Assembly: GCA_029255685.2 (NCBI GenBank)
Contig: CM055313.2
Location: 45,898,079-45,962,078, forward strand
Direction of reading: 5' to 3'
Length of the DNA: 64,000 nucleotides
Source of the DNA: Silene conica
Lineage: Eukaryota > Streptophyta > Magnoliopsida > Caryophyllales > Caryophyllaceae
Part shown: in pieces, positions 27,074 through 38,388 of the stretch
How positions within the stretch are numbered: position 1 is the first letter of the stretch
How the letters are laid out: every line of letters begins with the position of its first letter
The notes under the pieces: model-generated
The model's input: the letters and a program-made list of their open reading frames with translations, nothing else
What the model was told of the DNA's origin: nothing
Databases searched by the model: none
Position numbers and translations under genes: made by a program

Positions 27074-27113
27074 GACCCCCCGACTGGGTAACCAGTAGGG
27101 AAACCGGCTCTCC
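27074..27113 (+). repeat. GTAA-loop hairpin module 2
   Basis: GACCCCCC, stem ACTGG, loop GTAA, stem CCAGT, then AGGGAAACCGGCTCTCC. Compared with module 1, two stem pairs differ on both sides and pairing is kept. Confidence 0.65.
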
Positions 27114-27659
27114 TTCCTAATTGTTTATGAAGTTGGTTGAGAGCCGTGCATTATAATCGCATGATAGTAAGAGATCAGATGATGAGATGTTTATGCTTCA
27201 CATGTTGTTATATGTTGGAGTATTCTGTATTGTTTTATATGTTACGTGTTGTCACAAAAGGTGGCTAGGAGAACTCTAGTCACTCCCCACTGATTGTGGC
27301 GTACATGTTTTCATGTATGTAGGTACATGCTGGTTGGAGATGGGTTCACGAGAGGGCTAGCGAGTGATGATCCTGCTGTCATCATATGACTTACCTTATA
27401 TCGCATAGCTAGACTCTTAGACTTTTGTTACATTTGTTTTGGTGCCTGTAGGGATGTTCCATCCCAGGCTGATGTATATATTTGTTTCCGATACTTAGAA
27501 CTATTACTTATCTATTTTGGTTTTATTCCAGTTTCAGTTTCTGTTTCAGTTTAAGACTTCTCGCATGTTGTTTGGTTTACTTTAAAAAGTTTTAAATTCC
27601 GCTGCATTTTTGGTACTTTTATGTGTTTATATTTCCGCTTTCGCGAGAGGTTTTACAGT

Positions 27660-27671
27660 TGGTATCAGAGC
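27660..27671 (+). promoter_or_regulatory. Met-tRNA primer-binding site of Tekay element
   Basis: TGGTATCAGAGC two bases after the 5' LTR end. Confidence 0.92.
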
Positions 27672-27823
27672 ATTATTGCTCCCGACGCACTCATGTGACC
27701 CCCAACCTTAACTTGACCAAGTAAACAGATAATGAATGAGAGATGGGTAGATCTAAGGACTTATTTTGTAGTCTATTTGTGATTGCTAATTGTTAAGCTA
27801 ATACTTGTTGTCTCTTTTGAAGG

Positions 27824-30800
27824 ATGGTGAGACCTAGGGCTGCTGATAACATTGTGCTGCAAGCAATTCAGCATTTGCTTGAGACTCAGAGACAGCAAGC
27901 GGGGAATGTTCCACCTCCTCCACCGCCAGGCAACGAGGCTAATCGTCCTGGTAGTTTCTCATGGATAGCTTCGCAGATGTCCCGTAGCCACGTGAAGACA
28001 TATGGTGGCGAGGTTGATCCGGTAGCTCTTACCGAGTGGTTCAGGGAGATGGAGAGGAGCTTTGCTATGTATTCGGTGGGTAGAGAGGATAGAGTGCGGT
28101 TAGCCACTCACTTTCTTACCCTTGAGGCCGACAGGTGGTGGGCGTTGACAGGGCCTACTTTCACTCATGATCCTCTGTTCGATTGGGATGCTTTTAAGGA
28201 TAAGCTCGAGACGAGGTTCTATCCTAAAGAGCTCAGATCACAACGACTCAAAGAATTCATGGATTTGAAGCAAGGCAAGATGTCAGTTCAGGAGTTCACA
28301 GACCGTTTTAACCAGCTAGCTCACTTCGCATCGAGATTTGTCAGAGATGAGGCCGAGAGAGTCTACTTTTACCGTGGCAAGCTAGGGCCACGCATCGAGA
28401 GCATGGTTCGTCGTGACTCTACTTCTTTCGTGGAGGTGTATGACGATGCTATTTGGGCCGAGAGTTCTATTCGTGCCATAGATGCTGAGACCCGTGCTGC
28501 TACTTCTAGTGTGACTCCTCACCAGAGATCCGTGTACCAGGGGAAGAGACCATTTGTTCCTTCTACTTCTTCGCCTTCTTCTCAGAAGAAGCGTTTTGAG
28601 AGGTTCTCTGCTCCGGTTGCTAAGACCTTTGTTCACACCGACACAGCTGCTAGTGTTTGCCACCGTTGTGGTAAACCTTCTCATCCGGATTTTGACTGTT
28701 TCAAGAATGCTTTCAAGTGCTATACTTGCAATGGATTTGGGCACAAGTCTTATGAGTGTCCTGAGAGGAACACCGCACTTGGCAAGGCTGTCACTGCTGC
28801 TGCAGCGACTAAGGGAGGAAAGCCGAAAGGGAAGATCTTTGTGTTGACTAGGGCTGAGGCAGAGGCTCATCCATATATTGTTGCTGGTATCTTTTCTGTT
28901 CTTGGCGCTGAGTGCCTTATTTTATTCGATACTGGAGCTTCTTTATCATTTATATCGACTCAGTTCGCCGACCGTCTAGCTCTTGAGTCTTCATTGGTTG
29001 AGGAGACTTCTATTTCCTTACCTTCTGGAGACGTGTTTTCCTGCTCTTCGTCCCATAGGGATGTTCCTATTATTATTGGTCAAGCCACATTTCCAGCGGA
29101 CTTACTGAGATTTCCTCTCGAGGAGTTTGACATTATCCTCGGTATGGATTGGTTATCGCGATACCATGCTCGCTTCGAGTGTCGCGACCAAAAAATCTGC
29201 TTGAGGAGTTCTTCAGGAGTTCGTGTTTCCTATAGGGGAACTCGCCCTCAGAGGGGTGTTCGTGTTATCTCTTCGATGAAAGCTTCTCATCTTCTTAGGA
29301 AGGGTTGCCAAGCCTTCCTGTGTGTTGTCACAACTGCTAAACCATCGCTACCGAAGCTTGGGGATGTAGCCATTGTTTGTGAGTATCCAGATGTTTTCCC
29401 AGATGACTTGCCAGGGATACCGCCAGAGAGAGATGTGGAGTTTACCATTGAGCTTGTTCCAGGTACCGGACCGATTTCTAAGGCTCCTTACCGTATGGCT
29501 CCGCCAGAGTTGAAAGAGTTGAAGCAGCAATTGGAAGAGATGATCGAGAAAGGTTTCATTAGACCTAGTGCTTCTCCGTGGGGTGCTCCCGTTTTATTCG
29601 TTAAGAAGAAAGATGGTTCCATGAGACTTTGCATTGACTATAGAGAGTTGCACCGAGTGACCGTGAAGAACAGATATCCTTTGCCTAGGATAGATGACTT
29701 ATTTGATCAGTTAAGAGGTGCTTCGAGGTTTTCTAAGATTGATCTTCGATCGGGTTATCATCAGATTCCAGTGAGAGAGGCTGATATTGCGAAGACTGCT
29801 TTTCGTACCAGATATGGGCATTTTGAGTTTGTGGTTATGCCATTTGGGTTGACTAATGCACCTGCTATCTTCATGGATCAGATGAACCGTACCTTTAGTG
29901 AGTATCTTGACACTTGTGTTGTGGTGTTTATCGATGACATTCTCATTTATTCGAAGACCGATGAGGAACATGCTGAGCATCTTCGATTGATTCTTGGGAT
30001 ATTGCGTCGTCAGAAGTGGTTCGCGAAGTTCTCAAAGTGCGAGTTTTGGCTTTCTAACGTGGCATTTCTCGGACATGTTATATCTAGTGAGGGAGTTATG
30101 GTTGATCCAGCGAAGATTAAGGCTGTTGTTGATTGGGAGAGTCCCAAAGATGTTGGAGAGATCCGTAGTTTCCTTGGATTAGCTGGTTATTATCGTAGAT
30201 TCGTTGAGGATTTCTCTAGATTAGCCCGCCCGATGACTCAGTTGCTGAAGAATGAAGCCAAATTTGTGTGGACCGACAAGTGTGAGAGTTCTTTCCAGGA
30301 GTTGAAGACCAGATTGACCTCCGCTCGTATACTTGCTTTGCCAGAGATCGGGGTTGACTTTCATGTGTATTGTGATGCTTCGATGTTAGGACTTGGATGC
30401 GTACTGATGCAGAGTGGTAAGGTGATAGCATACTCATCTAGACAGTTGAGAGTTCATGAGGTGAACTATCCGACACATGATTTGGAGTTGGCCGCAGTCG
30501 TTCATGCTTTGAAGATGTGGCGTCATTACCTGATTGGATCCCATTGCCGTATTTTCACAGATCACAAGAGTCTTAAGTACATTTTTACTCAGAAAGACCT
30601 TAGCATGAGACAGAGACGTTGGCTAGAGTTGGTGAAAGATTACGACATCGAGTTGTTATATCATGAGGGAAAAGCCAATGTAGTTGCAGATGCGCTTAGT
30701 CGCAAGACTTCTCACTCGATGAGTGCCATGAGAGTATTGCCCGATGAGTTGTGTTCCAAGTTCCGGAAGCTGAGATTAGAGATGGTGGGTAGTGGTTTTG

Positions 30801-32260
30801 ATTGGTTAGCTGCTATGACTGCCGAGCCGTCTTTATATTGGGAGATTCGCCAGAGTTTACCTTCAGATGCCGATTTCAAGAAATTCGAGGCTAAGATTTC
30901 GAGTGGTGTTGCACCTGACTTGGTGATTGATGCTGATGGTTTTCTTAGGTTCCGTGGTGGGATGTACGTTCCTGATGTGCCAAATTTGAGGAAGAAGGTT
31001 CTTGATGAGGCTCACTTGTCACCGTATTCCGTTCATCCAGGAGGAGAGAAGATGCACAAGGATTTGAGGCTCATGTTTTGGTGGCCTGGTATGAAGAAGG
31101 AGATCTTGGATTATGTTAGTAGGTGCTTGACTTGTCAACAAGTCAAGATAGAGCATAGGAGACCTGGTGGTTTGCTACAATAGCTTCCCGTTCCTCAGTG
31201 GAAGTGGGAGTGTATATCTATGGACTTCGTTACAGCACTGCCTAAGACTGTGGGAGGCAAAGATGCGATTTGGGTTATTGTTGATCGTCTAACTAAGTGT
31301 GCCAGATTCGTGCCGATCAGAGAGACGTGGGATATGGACCGTTTAGCCAGGGCTTACATTGCTGAGATAGTCCGCTATCATGGTGTCCCGAGGGAGATAG
31401 TTTCAGATCGTGATCCTCGATTTTGTTCCAGGTTTTGGAAGGCTTTGTAGGAGGCTATGGGTAGCCGTTTGTTGATGAGTACCGCTTTTCATGACGCGAC
31501 CGATGGGTAATCCGAGAGGACCATTCAGACACTAGACGATTTGCTCCGCGCTTGTGCCCTTGATTTTCAGAGTTCTTGGGAGCAGTGTTTGCCGTTGGTA
31601 GAGTTTTCTTACAACAACAGTTATCATGCTTCCATTAGTATGGCTCCGTACGAGGCTCTTTATGGTAGGAAGTGCCGTAGTCCGATTTGTTGGGACCAGG
31701 CTAGTGACGTTTGTGACCTAGGACCAGACCAGTTAGCTGTTACTATTGACCAGGTTCAGCTTATCAGAGGTAGGATGAAGGCCGCACAGGACCGGCAGAA
31801 ATCCTATGCTGATGTTCGCCGTAGACCCTTAGAGTTTGAGGTGGGTGACCGAGTCTTCTTGAGAGTGTCTCCGATGAAGGGTGTTAAGAGGTTTGGAGTT
31901 AAGGGCAAGTTGAGCCCTAAGTATATTGGACCTTTTGAGATCGTGAAGAGGATTGGTGCTGCTGCTTACCGATTGGACTTACCTCCTAGTTTGGGCAAGG
32001 TTCATAGCGTTTTTCATGTTTTCCAGCTCCGTAAGTATGTTAGGGACCCGAGTCATGTTCTGCCTAGAGAGATCGAGAACTTGGAGCCGAGTCTTGCTTT
32101 CGAGGAGCGTCCTGTGAAGATCCTAGACCGTCAGGATAGGAAGCTTAGGAGCAAGGTGGTGCCGCTACTGAAGATCCTTTGGCGTTGTGGTGATGTTGAG
32201 GAGCAGACATGGGAGACTGAGGCATCGATGCGTATCGCGCATCCTTCTCTTTTCGATTGA
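27824..32260 (+). pseudogene. Tekay gag-pol polyprotein with three nonsense mutations
   Basis: One frame encodes, in order: a retrotransposon gag domain; two CX2CX4HX4C knuckles (about 28659-28761); aspartic protease with LFDTGAS (28922-28942); RT with FIDD (about 29928-29939); RNase H; integrase zinc finger and DDE core (31000-31560); and a C-terminal chromodomain (about 32120-32250). The first 1119 codons are open. Stops then occur at 31181-31183 (TAG), 31448-31450 (TAG) and 31508-31510 (TAA). Family comparison suggests Gln codons at all three, so each needs only a C-to-T change. In the integrase the usual His-Pro-Gln before TDG has become His-Asp-Ala. The chromodomain is thought to steer insertion to heterochromatin. 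Confidence 0.92.
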
Positions 32261-32291
32261 GGTAGAGTTAGTTAGAATTTATCTCCGTCCG

Positions 32292-32327
32292 AGTTTCGAG
32301 GACGAAACTTTTTGAAGTTGGGGTGAT
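32292..32327 (+). promoter_or_regulatory. Hairpin and purine-rich tract before Tekay 3' LTR
   Basis: Stem AGTTTCG, loop AGGA, stem CGAAACT (32292-32309), then TTTTTGAAGTTGGGGTGAT and the LTR start. The purine tract is weaker than usual. The hairpin layout matches the LARD modules. Confidence 0.75.
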
Positions 32328-33658
32328 TGTAACATCCCGTATTTTGGTAAAATCTAATTTAATCGTTTTAAATTATTTTACGTAATAAAATAATATTTTA
32401 ATAATTTAATTCGGAAGATTTTAATTTAATTAGTAAGATCCGTCTTAAGAACCTTAAGTCCTTAAGACGAATAATACTTGGTGAACTTAAACTCGTATCA
32501 TAAATATCCGTTCAAGTGTCCGACCCATTTTATTTACCCGGAAAGGACAGTCCATAAACCCCCACAAAACCCTTAGTCGACATAATGCTTCCCCCTTCAT
32601 TTCATTTCACTGTAAAACAAATCCTCACAAAAACCTCCATTGTTAACATCTTCTTTTGAGCTTTTCTTCATCATCCGGTACTTGAATCGAGGTAACAACG
32701 ACATTTTCGGAATCCTCATTCGATTTCCAAGCCATCTATCACTTTCTTTTTGTAAATCCTTAACTTTGAAAATGGGGCTGTTTTCTCTTATTTCCGTTTT
32801 AAGGGCTTAAAACCCGTTTTCTATGTTGTAGGTGTTGGCTTAGAGGATCCAGAGATCGATAGCTACATTGTTGAGGAAGATCATTAGCCGGATAAGCTTG
32901 AAAGGTGACGATAATGAGAAACTCGGCCTTTATGTGTATATTAGCATATTTGTTGTGATTTTTGTTTGGTTTCTGTTTTTGTTGATAAAGATTGATCAAG
33001 GGACTTAGTAACATGTTTAGGATGATGTTATTGTGAAGAATTCATGCTTGAATCGATTGTTATGTGTTCTTAAGCATATTTTTCAGTTTTTTTCGTTTTG
33101 CGACGGATACATGTTAAATTCGTTTGAGGATTGTTATGGGACTTACTTGCTGATAGATTAGTAGTATTTGGTGTTTGATATTGTTGGGTAAACATCTTGT
33201 GTAGCAATTTTGAGTTTTTGTGTCAAATTATGAAGTTTTCAATAGATTGCGTTTTTGCGATTTTTCGTATCAGGCTCTCTGAGCCGGTCGACCGACCGGC
33301 CGCCGGTCGACCGGCTGGGAGTGTCTCTTCGTGTTTTTGGTGATTTTTGGAATATTGGCCTTGGACTGCCAGCCGGCCGACCGGCTGTGATACGTGTCTA
33401 TTTTATGATGTTTTACATCTATTTTTACACGTATTTGGTCGCTCATTTACTATGTTTTAGCCTTTATTTCCCGCAAATTGTGTACTTTCGTATTTTTATG
33501 CACTTTTGCAGATTTATGCGGAAAAGAGACGATTTAGCACCAAATTCGTATCCTCAAGTCTTTAGCTTAAATTAAGGAATAAATGGAAAGTCAACTGGAG
33601 TCAAAATCAAGTACCAAGAGTCAAAACAGAAGAAATCCGAAGATTTCCGTACAGAAGC

Positions 33659-33791
33659 GGTCGACCGACCAGCTAAACGGGTCGGCCGACCAGGCCCGAT
33701 TTTCAATAAAGCCCAATTCTCGAAGAAGGCCGAAAATAAAAGAAGCCCAGCAGGAAGTGGTCGACCGACCAGCTATACGGGTCGGCCGACC
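33659..33791. repeat. Two 12-9-12 paired palindromes upstream of the solo LTR TATA box
   Basis: 33659-33691 and 33759-33791. Both have GGTCGACCGACC, a 9-base spacer (AGCTAAACG or AGCTATACG), then GGTCGGCCGACC. They lie about 100 and 200 bp upstream of the TATA box. Confidence 0.9.
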
Positions 33792-34286
33792 AGCACGAAG
33801 CCCATACGATTTCTTTTTCGGAAATAAAGTAGAGTTTTAGCTTTTAGGAAACTCTTAGTTTTTACCCTATATAAACTAATCTTGTGATTAGGGTTTTAAA
33901 AATCCATTATAATCCAGTTTAACAGACAATAAGTTTCAGAGAGATTCAATTATTCAGTTTTATTCAAGCTTTAGTTTTGTAATCTTTCAATAGTTCCCAA
34001 GTATTCAATAAAGTTAATTCCGTTCTGCCTTAATTCCAATTGTGGTAATTCTTCTTTGATCCAGTTTCATTATTTTTCTTATTGCTTTTATTACAATTGT
34101 TAAGTTAGAATCCCAAGCTTTATTTGAATCTTGCATGCTTAGATTATTTACTATGTTCTCTATGTTTATTCCCAATTTTATATTCGTCTTAACAATTATG
34201 AGTAGCTAATTTTCATATGTTAGGATGTAGGGGATAATATGCATAGGTAAATAAAATCCGAAAACCCGACCTGTAGCAGAACCACG

Positions 34287-34360
34287 GTCGGCCGACTGGA
34301 ATAGTCGGTCGGTCGACCGAGGCCGTGGTCAGCCGACTGGAGTAGCCGGTCGGTCGACCA
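34287..34360. repeat. Two 12-9-12 paired palindromes in the solo LTR 3' part
   Basis: 34287-34319 (GGTCGGCCGACT, 9, GGTCGGTCGACC) and 34328-34360 (GGTCAGCCGACT, 9, GGTCGGTCGACC), start to start 41 bp. Confidence 0.9.
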
Positions 34361-36826
34361 CTCGCGTCTGTTTTCTTATTTCGTCTTTTCTTATAAATTA
34401 TAATATCCTGCAATGAGACCAATAGGAGACTTGTAGGATGTTAGTAATGACCTACCCAAGATTGAAAGATACGGGAAGGGCATTGGTTTACACCTTAAGA
34501 CGGATAGGTTACTAAAGGCTGAAAGGTATGTAACCTGGGATTTAGGAATCACCCTTATTGTTGACACCCAATAATTGTGAGACCTAGGAACTAATAGCAT
34601 AGGCCGAAAGGAGCTATTAGGTAGCATAGACCTAAAAAGATATGTTACACCCCCTTACGCGATTGCAATACATGTTGACCTTAGGATTTATTTTACCTTA
34701 GCTATTTATTACCCAAACATCCTAGCATCCTCTTTTATTATATTTTATTCTCATCTTTTAATTCTTGTTTTATTTTAATCTTTGCTTTAGATATAGTAAT
34801 CAACTAATCATCCCCAAAATCGTTACCTTAAACATTAACATTAAGACAATAAACATTCCCCACCTCTTTGTGGTTCGACCCTGACTTTCACTATCTAATT
34901 GTTTAAGTTAGGAATTATAAATTTTATCTTTGGTACCCTCAACGACGGGCATCAGGCTGCCTGCCGACCGGCTGGTAGTCAATTTTGTCTAGGGTTGTTT
35001 GCGTAAAGCCTAGGAAGGAAGGGAGCACAACCGGCAGACCGGCCGCCTGCCAGCCGGCTGGGAGTACGTGTGGGGATGCTTTGCGAGTTTATGAAGGCTA
35101 GGGTATTGGGTTCCCAGCCGGCCGACCGGCTGCCTGCCGACCGGCTGGGAGTCCTTTGTGGTTCCTTGTGTTGAAAAAGGGAAGTATGAGAGGGTCACCA
35201 GCCGGCCGACCGGCTGCCTGCCGACCGGCTGGGGACTCCTGTAGGTTATTTTGAAATCGAAATTTATTTGTAACTTTCAAACGGTTGATCGGTTTTGATT
35301 GAAACTCGTTTTGTATACCCGTGTCATGTATTTGAGGTCCCCGGAGGATGGGCAACATTTTATTGAGTTCGGGAATGGAGTAAGGATAGAGACCCCCCCG
35401 TCGGGTAACCGAAAGGGAAACCGGCTCTCCCTCAACTTAGTTCCCGGGGTGAGTTAGGTGTTGATTAGAAGTTAAGAAAAGTAGAACTGCAGATTAGTTC
35501 ATAGACTTTGGTTGATATTGTATTGATGCGTATTAAGTTATGCCTTAAGCTAGCCTCTGAACTTAATACGTGAGTTGTTTGTCATATATGGGGATATGCC
35601 TTAAGCTGGCCTCTGAGCCCTATATGTGTATGTTTGTCGTGTCTGGAACATGCCTTAAGCTGGCCTCTGAGTTCAGACATGTGTGATAGTGATCGCGTCA
35701 GAACATGCCTTAAGTTGGCCTCTGAGTCTGACGAGTAGAGCAGCTGCACAACGGGGTAGCTAAGGAACTGATACCTTGCCCGGAGTGCAGATGTTTGGTG
35801 CTAGAACATGCCTTAAGCTGGCCTCTGAGTTTAGTACCTTGTGATGTGGTGAAGGGACATGCCTTAAGCTGGCCTCTGAGTCCTTTACTTTTGGATGCTA
35901 GTCTATGCCTTAAGTTGGCCACTGAGTCTAGTGTCTTGCTGATTGGCAGGTCCATGCCTTAAGTTGGCCTCTGAGTCCTTGCTTGCTGAATGTTTGGTGT
36001 CTAGGTTATGTCTTAAGTTGACCGCTGAACCTTTTCACTTGCTGAACGTTTTGGTATTAGGTTATGTCTTAAGTTGACCGCTGAACCTTTTACTTGCTGA
36101 ATTTATCTGCTTGCCTTGAGTGGGTACGTGTCAGATATAGATATCGATAGTGATGAGTAAATGTATATCTGTTGAGTTGTGGTTTGATCATCCAAGGCAT
36201 TGGGTGACTCTTAATTCGGTTTCATAAATAGTTGGATTGAAAGACCCCCCGACTGGGTAACCAGTAGGGAAACCGGCTCTCCTTCCTAATTGTTTATGAA
36301 GTTGGTTGAGAGCCGTGCATTATAATCGCATGATAGTAAGAGATCAGATGATGAGATGTTTATGCTTCACATGTTGTTATATGTTGGAGTATTCTGTATT
36401 GTTTTATATGTTACGTGTTGTCACAAAAGGTGGCTAGGAGAACTCTAGTCACTCCCCACTGATTGTGGCGTACATGTTTTCATGTATGTAGGTACATGCT
36501 GGTTGGAGATGGGTTCACGAGAGGGCTAGCGAGTGATGATCCTGCTGTCATCATATGACTTACCTTATATCGCATAGCTAGACTCTTAGACTTTTGTTAC
36601 ATTTGTTTTGGTGCCTGTAGGGATGTTCCATCCCAGGCTGATGTATATATTTGTTTCCGATACTTAGAACTGTTACTTATCTATTTTGGTTTTATTCCAG
36701 TTTCAGTTTCTGTTTCAGTTTAAGACTTCTCGCATGTTGTTTGGTTTACTTTAAAAAGTTTTAAATTCCGCTGCATTTTTGGTACTTTTATGTGTTTATA
36801 TTTCCGCTTTCGCGAGGGGTTTTACA

Positions 36827-36992
36827 GGATTGCTATATCATGCTAATAGGTTTACCATTCAAATTTTAGTCTACCACTTGTCAAGACCCTTCTCTGATAA
36901 TTATGATTTTAACATCACATACGAACAACACATCATTATTTTGAGGTCATAACATTAGAAAGTAAGAGTGTTGGTATATTTGAAGCTATTTT
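36827..36992 (-). mobile_element. LARD internal region 2, middle part
   Basis: 166 bp between the Tekay and Copia insertions, matching the stretch around 18797-18957 of internal region 1. It contains the right GGATT duplication of Tekay and the left ATTTT duplication (mutated ATTTC) of the Copia element. Confidence 0.85.
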
Positions 36993-38069
36993 TGTTGGAG
37001 CTTGTGTCCTCCACATGTAGTGTGATAACGTCATTGCACATACCCTTGTACGGACAAGTGGGAGATTGTTGGGGCTGGTGTCCTTGAGAATTAAGTACAA
37101 TGACTTATTAAATCTCTTCAAGGATCACAAGGGCATACTTTTGTATTATTACCAGTTGATCCACGTTTATCAATAACGGTTGGCTTGCTAGATAAGTTTG
37201 ACGTTATTGTCTTACGGATGGCGGTGATCAACTGGTCCCTATACGTCACACCTATAGGACACGTTTGAGAGATGTGAAGGTATGAAAATACAGTCACATT
37301 TTGCCGGATAAGACTAAACAGTTAGTCAGAGGTATTGACTATTAAATTAGTCAATAAGATGTTGAGATTATTATTTAATACGGATTAAATAATTTTAGCT
37401 AATACGGATTACATGTTTAATTTGTAAATTAAATATAAACGGTTATATATTTAATTAAATATTGTATTCGCGAATTAATATAAACTGTTATATTAATTTG
37501 GGTAATTATACAATATCGTATTTTGTCAGACCATTATTAATATATCGACTGTATTGATATCTGATAACATGTTACGATTTATAATTAAAATCCCGCGAAT
37601 AACTTATAGCTAAATGGGTCGAATCATGAATTAGAATAAGGTAAGAGTGGAAAGCCCACCCTCACCCTATTCAAATATTTCGGCCAAGTGTAGTATATAA
37701 GGAGGAGACTTCTCCTTATGTCAAAACACTGTTGTTTTCACTGTTTAAACAAATCTCAAGGAAAAATTAGGGTTTTGAGAGCTTTCTTCTCCCAAAAACT
37801 CAGATCTCATATCTAAAACCTAAATAGCTCTCCCAATATTGCAAGGCAGTTGGAGAGGATTTCTAGCACACGCGGCCACGTCTCATTCTAAGTCTTGGGT
37901 GCAAGTTATAGGAGGAAATTTGTGTTAATTCCTGTTCTTAGGCCTTTCGCACAAGGACCAAAGGTTGATTTCTTTTTCATGCTTTTTATTAACTTATGAC
38001 TATAATCACAATTGTATGTTTCATTATAATCCTGCAAGTTTAGGGTGAATACATGCTTTATTCCCCACA
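36993..38069 (+). repeat. Copia 5' LTR
   Basis: 1077 bp. It carries near its start a second purine tract and LTR-start motif (TGTTGGGGCTGGTGTCC at 37067) 74 bp inside the LTR. The end CCCCACA is followed by AG and the primer site. Confidence 0.9.
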
Positions 38070-38071
38070 AG

Positions 38072-38084
38072 TGGTATCAGAGCC
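38072..38084 (+). promoter_or_regulatory. Met-tRNA primer-binding site of Copia element
   Basis: TGGTATCAGAGCC two bases downstream of the 5' LTR. Confidence 0.92.
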
Positions 38085-38157
38085 AGGCCATGAAAATTTT
38101 ACCCTTGTGTTTTTCGTAAGTTTTAAAACCTGAAAAATCGTCTTCTGCCGCTAAGTC

Positions 38158-38310
38158 GGTCGATCGACCCCCCGTTGCGGTCGGTCGACCGCCTCCAGCG
38201 TGTTTTTCTGTTTCGACAGTTTATCTTTTGTGAGAAATCGTGTTCAGAAACTCGGTTTCGTGTTTTGTGGTCGGTCGACCTGTTTTTCGGGTCGGTCGAC
38301 CATTCTGCTA

Positions 38311-38344
<34 letters not shown>

Positions 38345-38388
38345 TTTCGTCAGGTGGTCGGTAGACCTGTTTTTTGGGTCGGTAGACC
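38158..38388. repeat. Three 12-9-12 paired palindromes in the Copia leader
   Basis: 38158-38190 (GGTCGATCGACC, 9, GGTCGGTCGACC), 38269-38301 (GGTCGGTCGACC twice) and 38356-38388 (GGTCGGTAGACC twice). In the third the same change occurs in both cores. A poly-A and TA stretch (38313-38344) lies between the second and third. Confidence 0.92.

Larger units (their letters stand above)
24731..27657 (+). repeat. Tekay 5' LTR
   Basis: 2927 bp, TGTAAC to TTTACA. Inside, in order: five GC-rich paired palindromes (25688-26064), a GTAA-loop hairpin module (26223-26262), a ten-unit repeat array (26371-26920) and a second GTAA-loop module (27074-27113). Confidence 0.93.
33388..34954 (+). mobile_element. 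Athila/Tat-like solo LTR (1567 bp)
   Basis: Starts TGATACGTGTC and ends GGGCATCA, flanked by GGCTG at 33383-33387 and 34955-34959. A TATA box (CTATATAAAC, 33868-33877) and a downstream AATAAA (34007-34012) give it a U3-R-U5 layout. There is no primer site, purine tract or coding region, so it is one LTR left by LTR-LTR recombination. The Athila/Tat assignment rests on the TGATACGTGTCTATTTT-type start and is an inference. It carries four paired palindromes. Confidence 0.82.
24731..36826 (+). mobile_element. Tekay/Del-type chromovirus (Ty3), complete but disabled
   Basis: LTRs of 2927 bp (24731-27657) and 4499 bp (32328-36826). The second is exactly 2927 bp once the inserted solo LTR (1567 bp) and its 5-bp duplication are removed. 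Ends are TGTAACATCC and TTTTACA, with target duplication GGATT at 24726-24730 and 36827-36831. The Met primer site follows the 5' LTR and a purine-rich tract precedes the 3' LTR. The single gag-pol frame ends in a chromodomain, typical of Tekay/Del (lineage inferred from domains). It inserted into LARD internal region 2. Confidence 0.93.
32328..36826 (+). repeat. Tekay 3' LTR, interrupted by a solo LTR
   Basis: Same order of internal repeats as the 5' LTR and very similar to it. The solo LTR at 33388-34954 splits the second GC-rich palindrome unit. The right end TTTTACA abuts the target duplication GGATT. Confidence 0.92.
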
